Shown: positions 24,382 through 33,224, counted from the stretch's first letter. The stretch: DNA of 64,000 bases from Prolixibacteraceae bacterium (GCA_019163175.1 JAFLKN010000001.1:62001-126000); one strand, 5' to 3'. Notes: generated by a model not told the origin, from the letters alone. A program made the numbers and translations.

Positions 24382-26547
24382 TTATTCAATCTTATCCAAC
24401 TGGTTTGCATTGCCTTTTCGGGTTAGGGTGATGAAACAGCCCAATACGTAAAACTGGTTCGAACCGGGTTGAATTGCTGTACTTTGGTAAATTCCTGATG
24501 CATCGGGTGAACTGGAATAACTGCGCCCGAACTCATTTTTGAAGCCTGCAATATTGGTTACTGCTCCGTAGAAAATAATATTTTGCCGGTACAGAAAACT
24601 CCAGCTCACATCCAGACTGCGATAGGGCAACATTTTTTCACCATTAAACACCTGTGAATTCGGGTCATTATAAACCCTGGGTGACGAATATCTGAAGTTA
24701 ACTCCGGCATACGATCTCAAGCTTCCGAACCAGTGTTTGTAAACCACCGATAAGTTGTGTTTGCTAGCAAAAGTTGGGATCGCTTCTACCGGAAAATTAC
24801 GGTAATCGCGTTTGGTATCCACGTACGAATATGAAATCCAGTAGTCGCCGTTTTTAATCGATTCTTTATCTCTCAAGAATAAATCAAGCCCCTTGGCGTA
24901 GCCTTTTCCTAAGTTATTATAGCTTGTTGGCAAGTAAAATTCGCCACCATTCATTTTCACCAAATCTTTGTAATCCTTGTAATACAGCTCAATCCTGAGG
25001 GTGCGGCTGTTGGCCGACGACTGAAAACTGAAAGTATAATGATCAGCTCGTTCAGGAGTAATACGGTTGGAATAAAGCAGATAATTATCAACCGGATTCT
25101 GGAAGAACCAGCCATAAGCAGCCGAAAACTGGCTATTGTCGGTAATTTTATAGGCAGTCGACACTCGGGGTGAAAACCGGAAACTCTTCAGGTAATCGGA
25201 ATATTCGATACGGCCACCAATACGGGTCACAAATTTCGACGAAGCATAAACCTGCGCTTCGGTAAATCCTGAAAAAGTATGTTCGGTAAAGCTATTATTG
25301 TGAATTTCATTGGGCATCACTACATCCTGAGTAAATGTTTTGGCAAAAAAATCACCCCCAAATTTCACCGACAGCTTATCGCTAAAATGGTACGAATAGG
25401 CATTTTTAAGGTAACTTGCTTCGATACGTTTGGCTACCTTAGTTTGGTCGAAATGAATATCGTCTTTACTGTTGGTATACGAACCGGCGGCATTGACTGC
25501 CCATTTTTCTCCCAGTTTGTCGTTCCACGAGGCATTCATGTATTGATTTTTATTCGCCAGATTATAATCAATCATTGTTCCACCCAAATCCAAACTCTTT
25601 TGACTGATGGAGAACCGGCTGTTTTCGAAATTCGAATAAAACTTAAAGACACCGGTTTTACTGGTCTTTTGCATGAGACTCAGCTCTCCGGTAGCCGATT
25701 CAGGAGCTTTTACCCAATCGTAATTCTGCGGAGCCAGACTCATGTAAGGGCCAAGGTTATTGTAGCTCACCGTTCCGGTAACAGCACCGTTTTTCCACTT
25801 TTTTGTTCCTGAAGCTTCAACACCTATCGACAAAAATGACAGATCGAGCTGATCTTCTTCGGGCATATCGTTGGTGGTGAGCAGTAAAACCGATGAAAGT
25901 GCCTGTCCATATTCGGCCGAATAGCCACCGGTACTGAATATCGTTCCTTTAAACATGAAGGGGTTAAACCGTCCGCGTGTTTTCAGATTGGGTGCCGACG
26001 AATTATAAGGAACCGCCACCAGCGAACCATCGATGTAGGTTTGCGATTCTTCGCTGTCGCCACCTTTTACAAATAAACGACCCGACTCTCCGTTGATGGT
26101 TGTTCCCGGAAGCGACTGTAAAGCGCCGTAAACATCGCCAACGGCACCGGCAGTCGTTACCATATCGCGTGGAGTAATGGTTACCGCTTGTTTTTTATCG
26201 CCTGCTTCGAAAGTTCCGGCAGTGATGGTTACTGCATTCAACTGATTGAACGCTTCTTTCAGTTTGACGTTAACGCGAATGGTGTCGCCTTTCAGATCAA
26301 GGTTTTGAATAAAAGGTTCGTAACCCATAAATTCCACCTTTAAAACTTGCCTTCCTGATTTTGCAGTTTTGAATTTGAATACCCCGTTTTCACCGGAGGA
26401 AGCCCCATCGTAAGTTCCTTGCAAATAGGCATTGGCTCCCGGAAGTTGTTCTCCTTTTTCTTCGGTAACTCTTCCTGTAATCACTGTTTGCGAAAAAGCA
26501 TTCAGGCAAATTAGAAGTGAGATTATAGATATCGCTGTTCGTTTCAT
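24382..26547 (-). CDS. TonB-dependent outer-membrane receptor
   Basis: A 721-residue receptor from the ATG at 26547; the frame is open to 26655 but only this start gives a signal peptide (M-K-R-T-A-I-S-I-I-S-L-L, cleavage near A-F-S). Residues 22-105 are a carboxypeptidase-regulatory-like domain (V-I-T-G-R-V-T-E-E-K-G ... L-P-G-A-N). The plug follows (Y-G-A-L-Q-S-L-P-G-T, then V-K-G-G-D-S-E-E-S-Q-T-Y-I-D-G). The rest is a beta-barrel ending in an aromatic-rich strand region. No SusD-like partner is present, so it is not a classical polysaccharide SusC. The substrate cannot be read. It heads a leftward unit with the TPR-like gene and is near a LytS/LytTR pair that might regulate it. Confidence 0.9.
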   Translation of the reverse strand: MKRTAISIISLLICLNAFSQTVITGRVTEEKGEQLPGANAYLQGTYDGASSGENGVFKFKTAKSGRQVLKVEFMGYEPFIQNLDLKGDTIRVNVKLKEAFNQLNAVTITAGTFEAGDKKQAVTITPRDMVTTAGAVGDVYGALQSLPGTTINGESGRLFVKGGDSEESQTYIDGSLVAVPYNSSAPNLKTRGRFNPFMFKGTIFSTGGYSAEYGQALSSVLLLTTNDMPEEDQLDLSFLSIGVEASGTKKWKNGAVTGTVSYNNLGPYMSLAPQNYDWVKAPESATGELSLMQKTSKTGVFKFYSNFENSRFSISQKSLDLGGTMIDYNLANKNQYMNASWNDKLGEKWAVNAAGSYTNSKDDIHFDQTKVAKRIEASYLKNAYSYHFSDKLSVKFGGDFFAKTFTQDVVMPNEIHNNSFTEHTFSGFTEAQVYASSKFVTRIGGRIEYSDYLKSFRFSPRVSTAYKITDNSQFSAAYGWFFQNPVDNYLLYSNRITPERADHYTFSFQSSANSRTLRIELYYKDYKDLVKMNGGEFYLPTSYNNLGKGYAKGLDLFLRDKESIKNGDYWISYSYVDTKRDYRNFPVEAIPTFASKHNLSVVYKHWFGSLRSYAGVNFRYSSPRVYNDPNSQVFNGEKMLPYRSLDVSWSFLYRQNIIFYGAVTNIAGFKNEFGRSYSSSPDASGIYQSTAIQPGSNQFYVLGCFITLTRKGNANQLDKIE

Positions 26548-26764
26548 GACTTTGAGCTTCTTCAGTTTTGATGATTCAAAGGTGAAACAAAGCGAGCAAA
26601 GCTGAAAAAAACAGTTACCGAACCGTCGAAAAAGGTGGATGAATTGTAAAAACATTAGAATGCTTCAATTGCAATAAAATATTATCCTGATTTCAATAAT
26701 CAATTAATCCCTCCTTAATCACAATACAACATAAAGATATCAATTTAAGGCCAAAATTAATTAC

Positions 26765-27379
26765 ATGTTTTGGTACGAAGACGAAATAAAACAACTTGAA
26801 AGAAAGACGTTTAATCTTTCTGGAGAAAAAAAACGGGTTCTATTCTATGGCAGTTCATCGATTAGGCTTTGGAATACTGTGAAAATAGATTTTCCGGACT
26901 TTACAGTTATTAATCAAGCGTTTGGGGGATCTACTTTTGCAGCCTGTTGTTGGTTTTTCAAACGTATTGTTCCTAAGCACAAGCCCGACATCATTGTGCT
27001 ATACGCTGGAGATAATGATTTGGGCGATGGCCGGCATCCAGAAGAAGTGTTCTACTTTTTCAAAAGTATGATGGCCCTCATCAGCGAAAATTGTGGAGAC
27101 ATCCCAGTCGCATATATTTCGGTAAAACCTTCGCTTGTACGTTTGTATTTGTACAACTCTATCGAGTACACCAATACAATCATCAGAAAAGAAATTTCAG
27201 AAAAGTATCCGTTGTGCAGCTATGTTGATGTATTCAATGCCATGCTCTTGAATGGGGCTATTGACCATACTTTGTATGAAGCTGACGGATTGCACCTGAG
27301 CCCGGAAGGATATAAAGTTTGGGCCAGGGAATTGGAAACGCAATTTCTGGACAAGTTACTTCCTGAACCCAAAATCTGA
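26765..27379 (+). CDS. SGNH/GDSL family hydrolase
   Basis: A 204-residue cytoplasmic esterase-type protein. The four SGNH blocks are visible: block I F-Y-G-S-S-S-I-R-L-W (nucleophile Ser near residue 31), block II Gly in Q-A-F-G-G-S, block III Y-A-G-D-N-D-L (G-x-N-D, residues 79-83), and block V D-G-L-H-L-S-P-E-G (catalytic Asp/His). It should hydrolyse an ester or O-acetyl bond of a small molecule or carbohydrate. There is no signal peptide. The next gene, an alpha/beta hydrolase, starts 6 bp downstream, so the two are cotranscribed. A 217-bp divergent region separates it from the TonB receptor gene. Confidence 0.9.
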   Translation: MFWYEDEIKQLERKTFNLSGEKKRVLFYGSSSIRLWNTVKIDFPDFTVINQAFGGSTFAACCWFFKRIVPKHKPDIIVLYAGDNDLGDGRHPEEVFYFFKSMMALISENCGDIPVAYISVKPSLVRLYLYNSIEYTNTIIRKEISEKYPLCSYVDVFNAMLLNGAIDHTLYEADGLHLSPEGYKVWARELETQFLDKLLPEPKI

Positions 27380-27385
27380 GCTTTT

Positions 27386-28114
27386 ATGAACCGCGAGTAT
27401 CACAGATGGTATAGCCCGAACTTGCAGCGCGACATGGAATTATTGGTTTATGGACATGCTGGCACTAGGGTATTGCTTTTTCCAACACGGACCGCCCGCT
27501 TTTATGACTATGAGAACTGGAACATCATTGAATCGATAAAACACTACATTGAGGACGGTTGCTTACAAATTTATTCCCTCGATAGTATTGACCAGGAAAG
27601 TTTCTATTGCTTTTGGGCACATCCTCAGGGACGGATTCAACGCCATATACAATACGAAAACTATATTCTTAACGAAGTAATACCACTTACCTCGATAAAA
27701 AACCCAAACCCTTTCCTGATGTCGGTAGGTTGCAGCATGGGAGCCTATCACGCAATGAACATTGCACTAAAACACCCGCATTTATTTGGGAAACTGGTGG
27801 CGCTGAGCGGCCGATATGATTTGACCCTTAAGTTGGGAATGTTTGACGATTTATTTAGCGGCTATTACAGCAATACGATATACTACAATGTCCCAAGTCA
27901 CTATATCCCCAATCTGCCTGAAGGCGATCAGCTTCAGCAAATAAGGAAAATGAAGGTTACAATTGTGTGTGGAAAGGAGGATGTTTTTTTGGCCAACAAC
28001 AGGGAATTCAGTGAAACATTGAAATCGAAAAGCATTCAGCACGATTTTTACGAATGGGACGGGATGGCACATAAAGCCAAATATTGGCGGCAGATGCTGC
28101 CTATGTATTTATAG
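27386..28114 (+). CDS. Esterase D-like alpha/beta hydrolase
   Basis: A 242-residue cytoplasmic protein of the esterase/PHB-depolymerase-like group. The nucleophile elbow is G115-C-S117-M-G. An acid is expected in G-K-E-D-V-F near residue 194, and the His in G-M-A-H-K-A-K-Y-W near residue 230 completes the triad. The N-terminal Y-H-R-W-Y-S-P and L-L-F-P-T ... D-Y-E-N-W match proteins annotated as 'esterase family protein' with A-x-H substrate loops. It starts 6 bp after the SGNH hydrolase and probably works with it on an acylated compound. Its stop is 7 bp from the end of the convergent ybaK gene. Confidence 0.86.
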   Translation: MNREYHRWYSPNLQRDMELLVYGHAGTRVLLFPTRTARFYDYENWNIIESIKHYIEDGCLQIYSLDSIDQESFYCFWAHPQGRIQRHIQYENYILNEVIPLTSIKNPNPFLMSVGCSMGAYHAMNIALKHPHLFGKLVALSGRYDLTLKLGMFDDLFSGYYSNTIYYNVPSHYIPNLPEGDQLQQIRKMKVTIVCGKEDVFLANNREFSETLKSKSIQHDFYEWDGMAHKAKYWRQMLPMYL

Positions 28115-28121
28115 CGTATTC

Positions 28122-28592
28122 CTATTCAGCCACATCACAAACCGCAGCACCGGTTATCGTAATCAAATCTTCAGGATTGAGTTTGAGTTGCAACCCACGC
28201 TGTCCGGCACTTATAAAAATCTGATCAAACAAATGGCAGGTTTCGTGGATGAAAATGGGGTAAGGCTTTTTCATTCCAAGTGGTGAGCAACCTCCACGAA
28301 TGTAGCCGGTCAGGCTCAATAATTCTTTTTGCTGAACCATGGCACAATTTTTATTTCCGGAGACTTTGGCAGCTTTCTTCAGATCGACTTCCGAATTTCC
28401 TGGAATTACCGCAACAAAAACACCGCTTTTATCGCCGCGTAAAACGAGTGTCTTAAAAATTTGCTCAATGTTTTGACCGATTTTCTTCGCCAAAGTTGTT
28501 GCACTGAGGTCGCTTTCGTCAACCTCATATTCAGCCAATTCGTATTTTATACCAGCGGCATCAAGCAGGCGGGCAGCATTGGTCTTTTTCAT
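28122..28592 (-). CDS. ybaK: Cys-tRNA(Pro)/Cys-tRNA(Cys) deacylase YbaK
   Basis: A 156-residue YbaK/EbsC-type trans-editing protein from the ATG at 28592 (M-K-K-T-N-A-A-R-L-L); an in-frame ATG at 28613 would only add a short tail. Family marks are the N-terminal A-A-G-I-K-Y-E-L, F-K-T-L-V-L-R near residue 51, V-D-L-K-K-A-A-K near residue 70 with the essential Lys, and the substrate loop G-Y-I-R-G-G-C-S-P-L-G near residue 95. It removes cysteine wrongly attached to tRNA-Pro. It is convergent with the hydrolase pair and follows the mutarotase gene after a hairpin-bearing gap. Confidence 0.9.
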   Translation of the reverse strand: MKKTNAARLLDAAGIKYELAEYEVDESDLSATTLAKKIGQNIEQIFKTLVLRGDKSGVFVAVIPGNSEVDLKKAAKVSGNKNCAMVQQKELLSLTGYIRGGCSPLGMKKPYPIFIHETCHLFDQIFISAGQRGLQLKLNPEDLITITGAAVCDVAE

Positions 28593-28608
28593 AGTACTAA
28601 CAGTATTA

Positions 28609-28664
28609 AACACGAAGACACAAAGTCACAAGAAAACTCCTTTGTGACTTCGTGTCTTTGTGTT
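28609..28664. repeat. Imperfect inverted repeat (CACGAAGACACAAAG type)
   Basis: Two 23-bp arms, beginning AACACGAAGACACAAAG and ending CGTGTCTTTGTGTT, pair with only two mismatches around an 11-bp loop. It lies after the mutarotase gene and before ybaK. It could end or stabilise the mutarotase mRNA. The same CACAAAG-type text appears next to the hairpin at 20806-20836, suggesting a dispersed repeat. Confidence 0.65.
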
Positions 28665-28673
28665 CAGGCTAAT

Positions 28674-29576
28674 TTATTCTTCCAGACCTATTATTGCCGA
28701 GGTTTCGTAGGATTCGCCAGCGTCAAGTTTTACCTGATAATCGAAGGCGTTGGTTGCCTCAACGCATACAAAAGTTTCATATCCTTCGTCCGGAAGGTCG
28801 GCTATCTGGGCACAGGTTTCTTCTCCCGGGTTCCAAACGGTGGTCACTTTACTTCCCGATTTGTCCACTTTAATCCGGCGGCGGAATGCACTGTCGGCAA
28901 TTACAACCGGGGTTTCGGTATCTAAATAATGGCGCGTAAAAGCATCTCCGATATGAAGATAATCTTCTTTCTGAACTCCATTTTCACCAGTCAGCTGATT
29001 GTAGTAGGTCAATCCTTTAAGCCCTTCAATGGATAAATTTTCTATGGCCGAAAGACTGTAATAGGAGTGCAGCGCACAGCCATATTGCAGTGGTTCATTC
29101 GAAGTATTGGTCACTTTCAGTGTAACAACTAAAGTTAGTCCGACCGTAATTATCATTTCAGCGCAGAAATCATGCGGCCAGTATGCTTTTGTTGCTTCCG
29201 AAGAACAAAGTTGCAGGCGGATTAATGTTTCACCGTTGGGTTTTACGGCAGTTTCCAGAACATCCCAGTACATCAGGCGGGCAAAACCGTGCTGGGGTTT
29301 ATCTGAATCGGTTTTATGCGGACCAAACCAGGGAAAACATACCGGTATTCCTCCTCGAATTGGCTTGCCAACTTCAAAGAAACTCTCGGGACTCATCCAC
29401 AATATATCCATGGTGTTGCGTGGGCGGAAGCTGGTTACATGCGCTCCGTACAGGCAGATATCTGCATCGGCAAATTTGTTTGAAACGGTTATAAAAACGA
29501 GGTCGTTTTCGAGTTCAGCAAATCCCAATTCGCCTTCAATGCTATACTTTTCGTCAAGTTCGTCAATATCAATCAT
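28674..29576 (-). CDS. D-hexose-6-phosphate mutarotase (YeaD-like)
   Basis: A 300-residue aldose-1-epimerase-superfamily protein. The signature R-G-G-I-P-V-C-F-P-W-F-G-P near residue 93, H-G-F-A-R near residue 115, and the catalytic His and Glu regions (C-A-L-H-S-Y-Y-S-L near residue 167, V-C-V-E-A-T-N-A-F near residue 275) fit the YeaD class, which interconverts anomers of phosphorylated hexoses. It is cytoplasmic with no signal peptide. The N-terminal 20 residues are acidic. It lies 97 bp from the lipoprotein gene upstream and appears transcribed on its own or with ybaK. Confidence 0.9.
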   Translation of the reverse strand: MIDIDELDEKYSIEGELGFAELENDLVFITVSNKFADADICLYGAHVTSFRPRNTMDILWMSPESFFEVGKPIRGGIPVCFPWFGPHKTDSDKPQHGFARLMYWDVLETAVKPNGETLIRLQLCSSEATKAYWPHDFCAEMIITVGLTLVVTLKVTNTSNEPLQYGCALHSYYSLSAIENLSIEGLKGLTYYNQLTGENGVQKEDYLHIGDAFTRHYLDTETPVVIADSAFRRRIKVDKSGSKVTTVWNPGEETCAQIADLPDEGYETFVCVEATNAFDYQVKLDAGESYETSAIIGLEE

Positions 29577-29698
29577 GTGAGATGTTGAATTTAAATGTTG
29601 AATTTTTGAATTCCAAAGCGCAAGGTAGCAAACCTTTTTCGGAGATAAAAGTGAGGAAATGGAAAAAAGAAAGCGAGAGAATATACCGGGCGGAGAAT

Positions 29699-30592
29699 TT
29701 ACCTGATTTGAATGTCCTGTGAAAGATCAATTTCACCCAACCAAATCCGCCCATTTCGCTGAACCAAATCGGCTTTATCAACATGCTGTAGTCCCGGGAA
29801 CATGAAGTACAATTTATATTGACCGGCAATCAAGGGATCAAAGTTGGTGTAATTGATCCGGATCGTCTTTTTCTCGTGACTTTTGATCAGCGATAACCAA
29901 TCCATTTGCCACGAATTCCAAGGCTGAGGCTGAACATGCTCGATATGACTGGTAAATGATTTAAGTTGAGTGGGGCTCCAAAGCGAAAGTCCATTGGTGA
30001 AATAATGAAACAAACCCAATCCCATCTTTTCCGGATCGAGGTAATAATAGTTAAACGAATCGTTGTTACTCAATTCCAATTCCAGCGAAACCTTATTCCC
30101 GGAAGTAAACTGTACCGAACGGATTTCACAGGTCAGCCCGGCATGCAATTGACCGTGCGATCTCAATGCATTAAGTATTCGGGAATCGCTGCGTGGATCT
30201 TCGGATGGCTTTCTTTTTCCATTCTGATCGATATAACTGCCAAAAACGATCGGTATCACGTAGTCACCATAAAAAAGACTTGGCGTATAAATTGCCGGTC
30301 CAAAGGGCATCGATGACATAACCCATGAATGAAAAACTCCTTTGTATATTTTTTCTCCATTGGCAACCATCTGGAAACTGTCGCGGGTAAGCTTGTCGTC
30401 AAGGAACGAATTAGTGCCTTTCAGATATATAAAATGGGTTGAAAGATCATAGTAATCGATGTCTTTAGACGTCAATACAACCTTGTCATCAATTGTTATG
30501 GATATGCCATCTCCTGATTCAGGAAAGTCGTCTTGCTCACAACTAACAATAAGAACAAAAATTAAAGCCAGAAACGACAGGAAAGTTTTCAT
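29699..30592 (-). CDS. Hypothetical lipoprotein
   Basis: A 297-residue protein with an SPII signal (M-K-T-F-L-S-F-L-A-L-I-F-V-L, lipobox I-V-S-C near residue 18), followed by an acidic linker (E-Q-D-D-F-P-E-S-G-D). The mature part is beta-rich with a P-R-S-D-S-R-I stretch near residue 139 and a tryptophan-rich middle (W-N-S-W-Q-M-D-W near residue 222). No family is recognised. It is probably surface- or periplasm-facing. It stands alone: 106 bp to the mutarotase gene and 353 bp to the tRNA gene. Confidence 0.75.
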   Translation of the reverse strand: MKTFLSFLALIFVLIVSCEQDDFPESGDGISITIDDKVVLTSKDIDYYDLSTHFIYLKGTNSFLDDKLTRDSFQMVANGEKIYKGVFHSWVMSSMPFGPAIYTPSLFYGDYVIPIVFGSYIDQNGKRKPSEDPRSDSRILNALRSHGQLHAGLTCEIRSVQFTSGNKVSLELELSNNDSFNYYYLDPEKMGLGLFHYFTNGLSLWSPTQLKSFTSHIEHVQPQPWNSWQMDWLSLIKSHEKKTIRINYTNFDPLIAGQYKLYFMFPGLQHVDKADLVQRNGRIWLGEIDLSQDIQIR

Positions 30593-30891
30593 GATTCAGG
30601 TTTTTATTCAGATGACAGAACCACTCAAATGGTTGCGTTCGGGCAAAAGAAAAACGTATCGAAATGTAGTATAATTCACTCAGATTCGAATCACCTTATA
30701 CTGAAATTTGAAATCCATAGGGAGTGAATCGGAAAATAAATCCGCCGACCTTCCAGATCAAATCGGGACACTCTAATCCGCGGAGATACCAGCCTGAAAT
30801 TGACGAATCAAATCCTCAAGATATACTCTGCTTTTCATCTTTTTGAGGTGAATTTCTCGTTTAAGAGCATCTGGCTTTGAGGCAAAGTTCT
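30593..30891. other. Intergenic region with a possible decayed coding fragment
   Basis: No complete gene is seen. On the minus strand an open stretch of about 38 codons (30775-30893) encodes K-P-D-A-L-K-R-E-I-H-L-K-K-M-K and then V-Y-L-E-D-L-I-R-Q-F-Q-A-G before a stop. This has a protein-like composition and may be the tail of a lost gene. Downstream text AGTGTCCCGATTTG resembles ends of some insertion sequences, but no inverted repeats or duplication were found. Confidence 0.35.
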
Positions 30892-30934
30892 ACAATAAAA
30901 AAGGAGTTAAATAGTTTTACCTACCTAACTCCTT
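30892..30934 (-). terminator. Terminator of the tRNA-Met gene
   Basis: Stem AAGGAGTTA (30901-30909) / TAACTCCTT (30926-30934); on the minus strand it is followed by a T6 run. It begins 12 bp after the tRNA 3' end. Confidence 0.8.
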
Positions 30935-30945
30935 GATATTTAATG

Positions 30946-31019
30946 TAGCGAGAGGCGGGCATGATCCGCCGACCTCATGATTATGAATCATGCGCTCTAA
31001 CCAGCTGAGCTACCTCGCC
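30946..31019 (-). tRNA. tRNA-Met (anticodon CAT)
   Basis: A 74-nt cloverleaf on the minus strand. Acceptor GGCGAGG pairs with TCTCGCT (two G-T pairs). The D arm is GCTC-AGCTGGTTA-GAGC. The anticodon arm is CATGA-TTCATAA-TCATG with anticodon CAT, variable loop AGGTC, and T stem GGCGG/CCGCC. The discriminator is A, and CCA is not encoded. G1-T72 and the lack of three G-C pairs in the anticodon stem argue for elongator rather than initiator Met; a lysidine-modified Ile tRNA cannot be excluded by eye. The T loop reads ATCATGC instead of TTCNANN. Confidence 0.93.
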
Positions 31020-31158
31020 ATTAATTTATGTGAACTTCAAAAAAAGATGAACTTGTCTTACCTTTTTTGCGGTTGCAAATATAGTACTTTATTTTTTCGA
31101 TGGTCAACTCCTTCCGATTATTTTTCTTTTTTTCTCAGATGAGTCTGGTACTACTTTG

Positions 31159-31166
31159 TATTTTTG
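31159..31166 (+). promoter_or_regulatory. Probable -7 box of the START-like gene
   Basis: TATTTTTG matches TAnnTTTG and lies 37 bp before the ATG at 31204. Confidence 0.4.
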
Positions 31167-31203
31167 TGTTTTAATACATATATTGCAGAAAATCAAAGAA
31201 CCT

Positions 31204-31593
31204 ATGTCTGGAAAAATAAAATTGCAATTGGAATACATTATCAACTGCTCGCCCAAAGTACTGTTCAACAGGCTAAGCACAGCAGCTGGACTGACCGAAT
31301 GGTTTGCTGATGATGTGAGGGTAAAAGGTAATCTCTTTACATTTGTATGGGGAGATACCAATCAGGTTGCCGAAAAGAAAAATCATAAGGAAAATAAATC
31401 GGTTCGTTATGAATGGACCGATGACGACGGAGATAAGGATGAGGCTTATTTTGAATTTGTAATTGCACTTGACGATTTAACCAATGATGTTTCGCTTATG
31501 ATTGTTGATTTTGCTGACCAAGACGAGGTGAAAGAAACGACTGACCTTTGGAATACCCAAATTGCCAAATTAAAACAGTTGCTCGGTTCATAG
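31204..31593 (+). CDS. START-like / SRPBCC domain protein
   Basis: A 129-residue protein from the ATG at 31204 (M-S-G-K-I-K-L-Q-L-E); the frame is open from 31156, but that start would place it inside the promoter. The pattern L-E-Y-I-I-N-C-S-P-K-V-L-F-N-R-L-S-T-A-A-G-L-T-E-W-F fits the N-terminal strand and helices of the AHSA1/SRPBCC fold, which has a hydrophobic ligand cavity. The middle V-R-Y-E-W-T-D-D-D-G is the typical third strand. This small Bacteroidota 'START-like domain' family is of unknown function. It is cytoplasmic and a single gene, 148 bp before the LptF/G-family permease. Confidence 0.82.
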   Translation: MSGKIKLQLEYIINCSPKVLFNRLSTAAGLTEWFADDVRVKGNLFTFVWGDTNQVAEKKNHKENKSVRYEWTDDDGDKDEAYFEFVIALDDLTNDVSLMIVDFADQDEVKETTDLWNTQIAKLKQLLGS

Positions 31594-31704
31594 TTATATT
31601 CTTGATCTTCTCCCAATTCCTTCAAATTTTTAATCTCATCAGTTAATTACTCCTAAATATTTTGAAGGGAAACATCTTCCTCTTTTTAATTATTCAAAAT
31701 AGCT

Positions 31705-31712
31705 TAGTTTTG
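31705..31712 (+). promoter_or_regulatory. Probable -7 box of the permease-glycosyltransferase operon
   Basis: TAGTTTTG matches TAnnTTTG, 29 bp before the ATG at 31742. Confidence 0.45.
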
Positions 31713-31741
31713 TAATCGTTTTTACTACGCAAGCATAGAGC

Positions 31742-33220
31742 ATGAAGCGACTACACCGGTTTATTATTAAAAGCTTTTTGGGTCCATTTTTCATGACCTT
31801 CTTCATCTGTGTATTTATTCTACTGATGCAATTTCTGTGGAAATACATTGATGATTTGGTTGGAAAGGGGCTTGAATGGAATATCGTTGCCGAGTTGCTC
31901 CTGTATGCCTCATTTGGGCTTGTTCCGTTGGCTTTTCCGTTGGCCACGCTGTTGGCTTCTATCATGACTTTTGGAAATCTCGGTGAGAATTATGAACTGG
32001 TTGCCATGAAAGCCTCTGGAATTTCACTTTTCCGAATCATGCGGCCTCTCCTGATTGTGGCTGTTATTCTGACTTCGATTGCTTTTTATTTTTCGAACAA
32101 TATTCTTCCCAAAACTAATCTGGAGTTTTATGCCTTGCTTCACAGTGTAAAAGAACAGAAACCTGAAATGGTGATCAAAGAGGGCGTCTTCTCTAACGAT
32201 ATGCCAAATTATAGTATTAAGGTAGAACGTAAAGGCAAAGACAATAATATGCTTTATGATGTTATGATTTACGATCACACCAACAATGATGGGAATGTGA
32301 ATGTAACCATAGCCGACTCTGGAAAAATGGAGTTGACCGAAGATAAAAAATTCATGTCGATTACCTTATATAACGGCCACAACTATACCGAAGACAGAGA
32401 GAAAAATCAGGGAGCTAACCGGCGTTTCCCTTTTCGGAGACAGTTGTTTAAGAAAGAGGTTATCAATATCAGTATGCTTGAATTTGAGTTTAACCGGACT
32501 GATGAAAAACTTTTTAGTCATGGTTCACGGGCTATGAATATCAGTCAGTTGACACATCGAGGCGATTCCTTGTTCTCGGATTACAAGATACGCCTTTGGA
32601 GGTTCGTCACTTCAATGAGTTATTCGAGCGATATAACTCGACAAGTAAGCTGGTTGTCTATGCCTTTTGATTCACTCAGGGTTAATCCTCAAATTAAGCC
32701 CGATACTTTGGTTGATGTCGATCAGGTTGTTGCCTCATTGAGTACCTTCGAAAAGCAGGAGCTTTATCAGCGGGCAATTGAAAATGTTAGAACCAACACG
32801 CAAACAATTAGTCAGCAGTTGGATGAAATGTACACGAGAAAAAAAATCGTGAATGCGTATGCCATGGAGTGGCACCGTAAATTTACATTATCCTTTGCCT
32901 GTTTGATTTTCTTTTTCATCGGGGCTCCGCTTGGTGCAATTATACGAAAGGGTGGGCTGGGAATGCCGGTTGTTGTGTCGATTTTAATGTTTATTGCATA
33001 TTATATTTTGATGATAACGGGCGAAAAATTTGCGCGGGAAGACGCTTGGGCGATGATTCAAGGAATGTGGTTTTCGTCGTTTGTATTTTTACCGCTGGGA
33101 TTCTGGTTAACCTATAAGGCGGCTACCGATTCGGGTGTTATGAATTTAGAGAGTTATCAACAACTTTTCAAGAAACTGACTGGTTTTAGTTTTCTAAAAA
33201 GGAAAAAATCTGAGAAATAA
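31742..33220 (+). CDS. LptF/LptG family permease (YjgP/YjgQ)
   Basis: A 492-residue inner-membrane protein. Membrane segments are seen near residues 12-34, 50-80 and 98-118, and three more near 378-465. Between them lies a large periplasmic domain (about 120-375) with the jellyroll-like strands typical of LptF/G. The N-terminal L-H-R-F-I-I-K-S-F-L-G-P-F and E-L-V-A-M-K-A-S-G-I-S coupling helix match the family. It forms the membrane part of the ATP-driven complex that extracts lipopolysaccharide and passes it to the LptC-A bridge. Bacteroidota often scatter these genes. It is followed by two glycosyltransferases with gaps of 4 and 8 bp, so the three form one envelope-glycan operon. Confidence 0.92.
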   Translation: MKRLHRFIIKSFLGPFFMTFFICVFILLMQFLWKYIDDLVGKGLEWNIVAELLLYASFGLVPLAFPLATLLASIMTFGNLGENYELVAMKASGISLFRIMRPLLIVAVILTSIAFYFSNNILPKTNLEFYALLHSVKEQKPEMVIKEGVFSNDMPNYSIKVERKGKDNNMLYDVMIYDHTNNDGNVNVTIADSGKMELTEDKKFMSITLYNGHNYTEDREKNQGANRRFPFRRQLFKKEVINISMLEFEFNRTDEKLFSHGSRAMNISQLTHRGDSLFSDYKIRLWRFVTSMSYSSDITRQVSWLSMPFDSLRVNPQIKPDTLVDVDQVVASLSTFEKQELYQRAIENVRTNTQTISQQLDEMYTRKKIVNAYAMEWHRKFTLSFACLIFFFIGAPLGAIIRKGGLGMPVVVSILMFIAYYILMITGEKFAREDAWAMIQGMWFSSFVFLPLGFWLTYKAATDSGVMNLESYQQLFKKLTGFSFLKRKKSEK

Positions 33221-33224
33221 ATCG

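Noticed and set aside
25279-25812. A 177-codon plus-strand frame inside the TonB receptor gene
   Set aside because: Antisense to a clearly coding barrel region.
28461-29580. Plus-strand frames over ybaK and the mutarotase gene
   Set aside because: Antisense to genes with conserved motifs.
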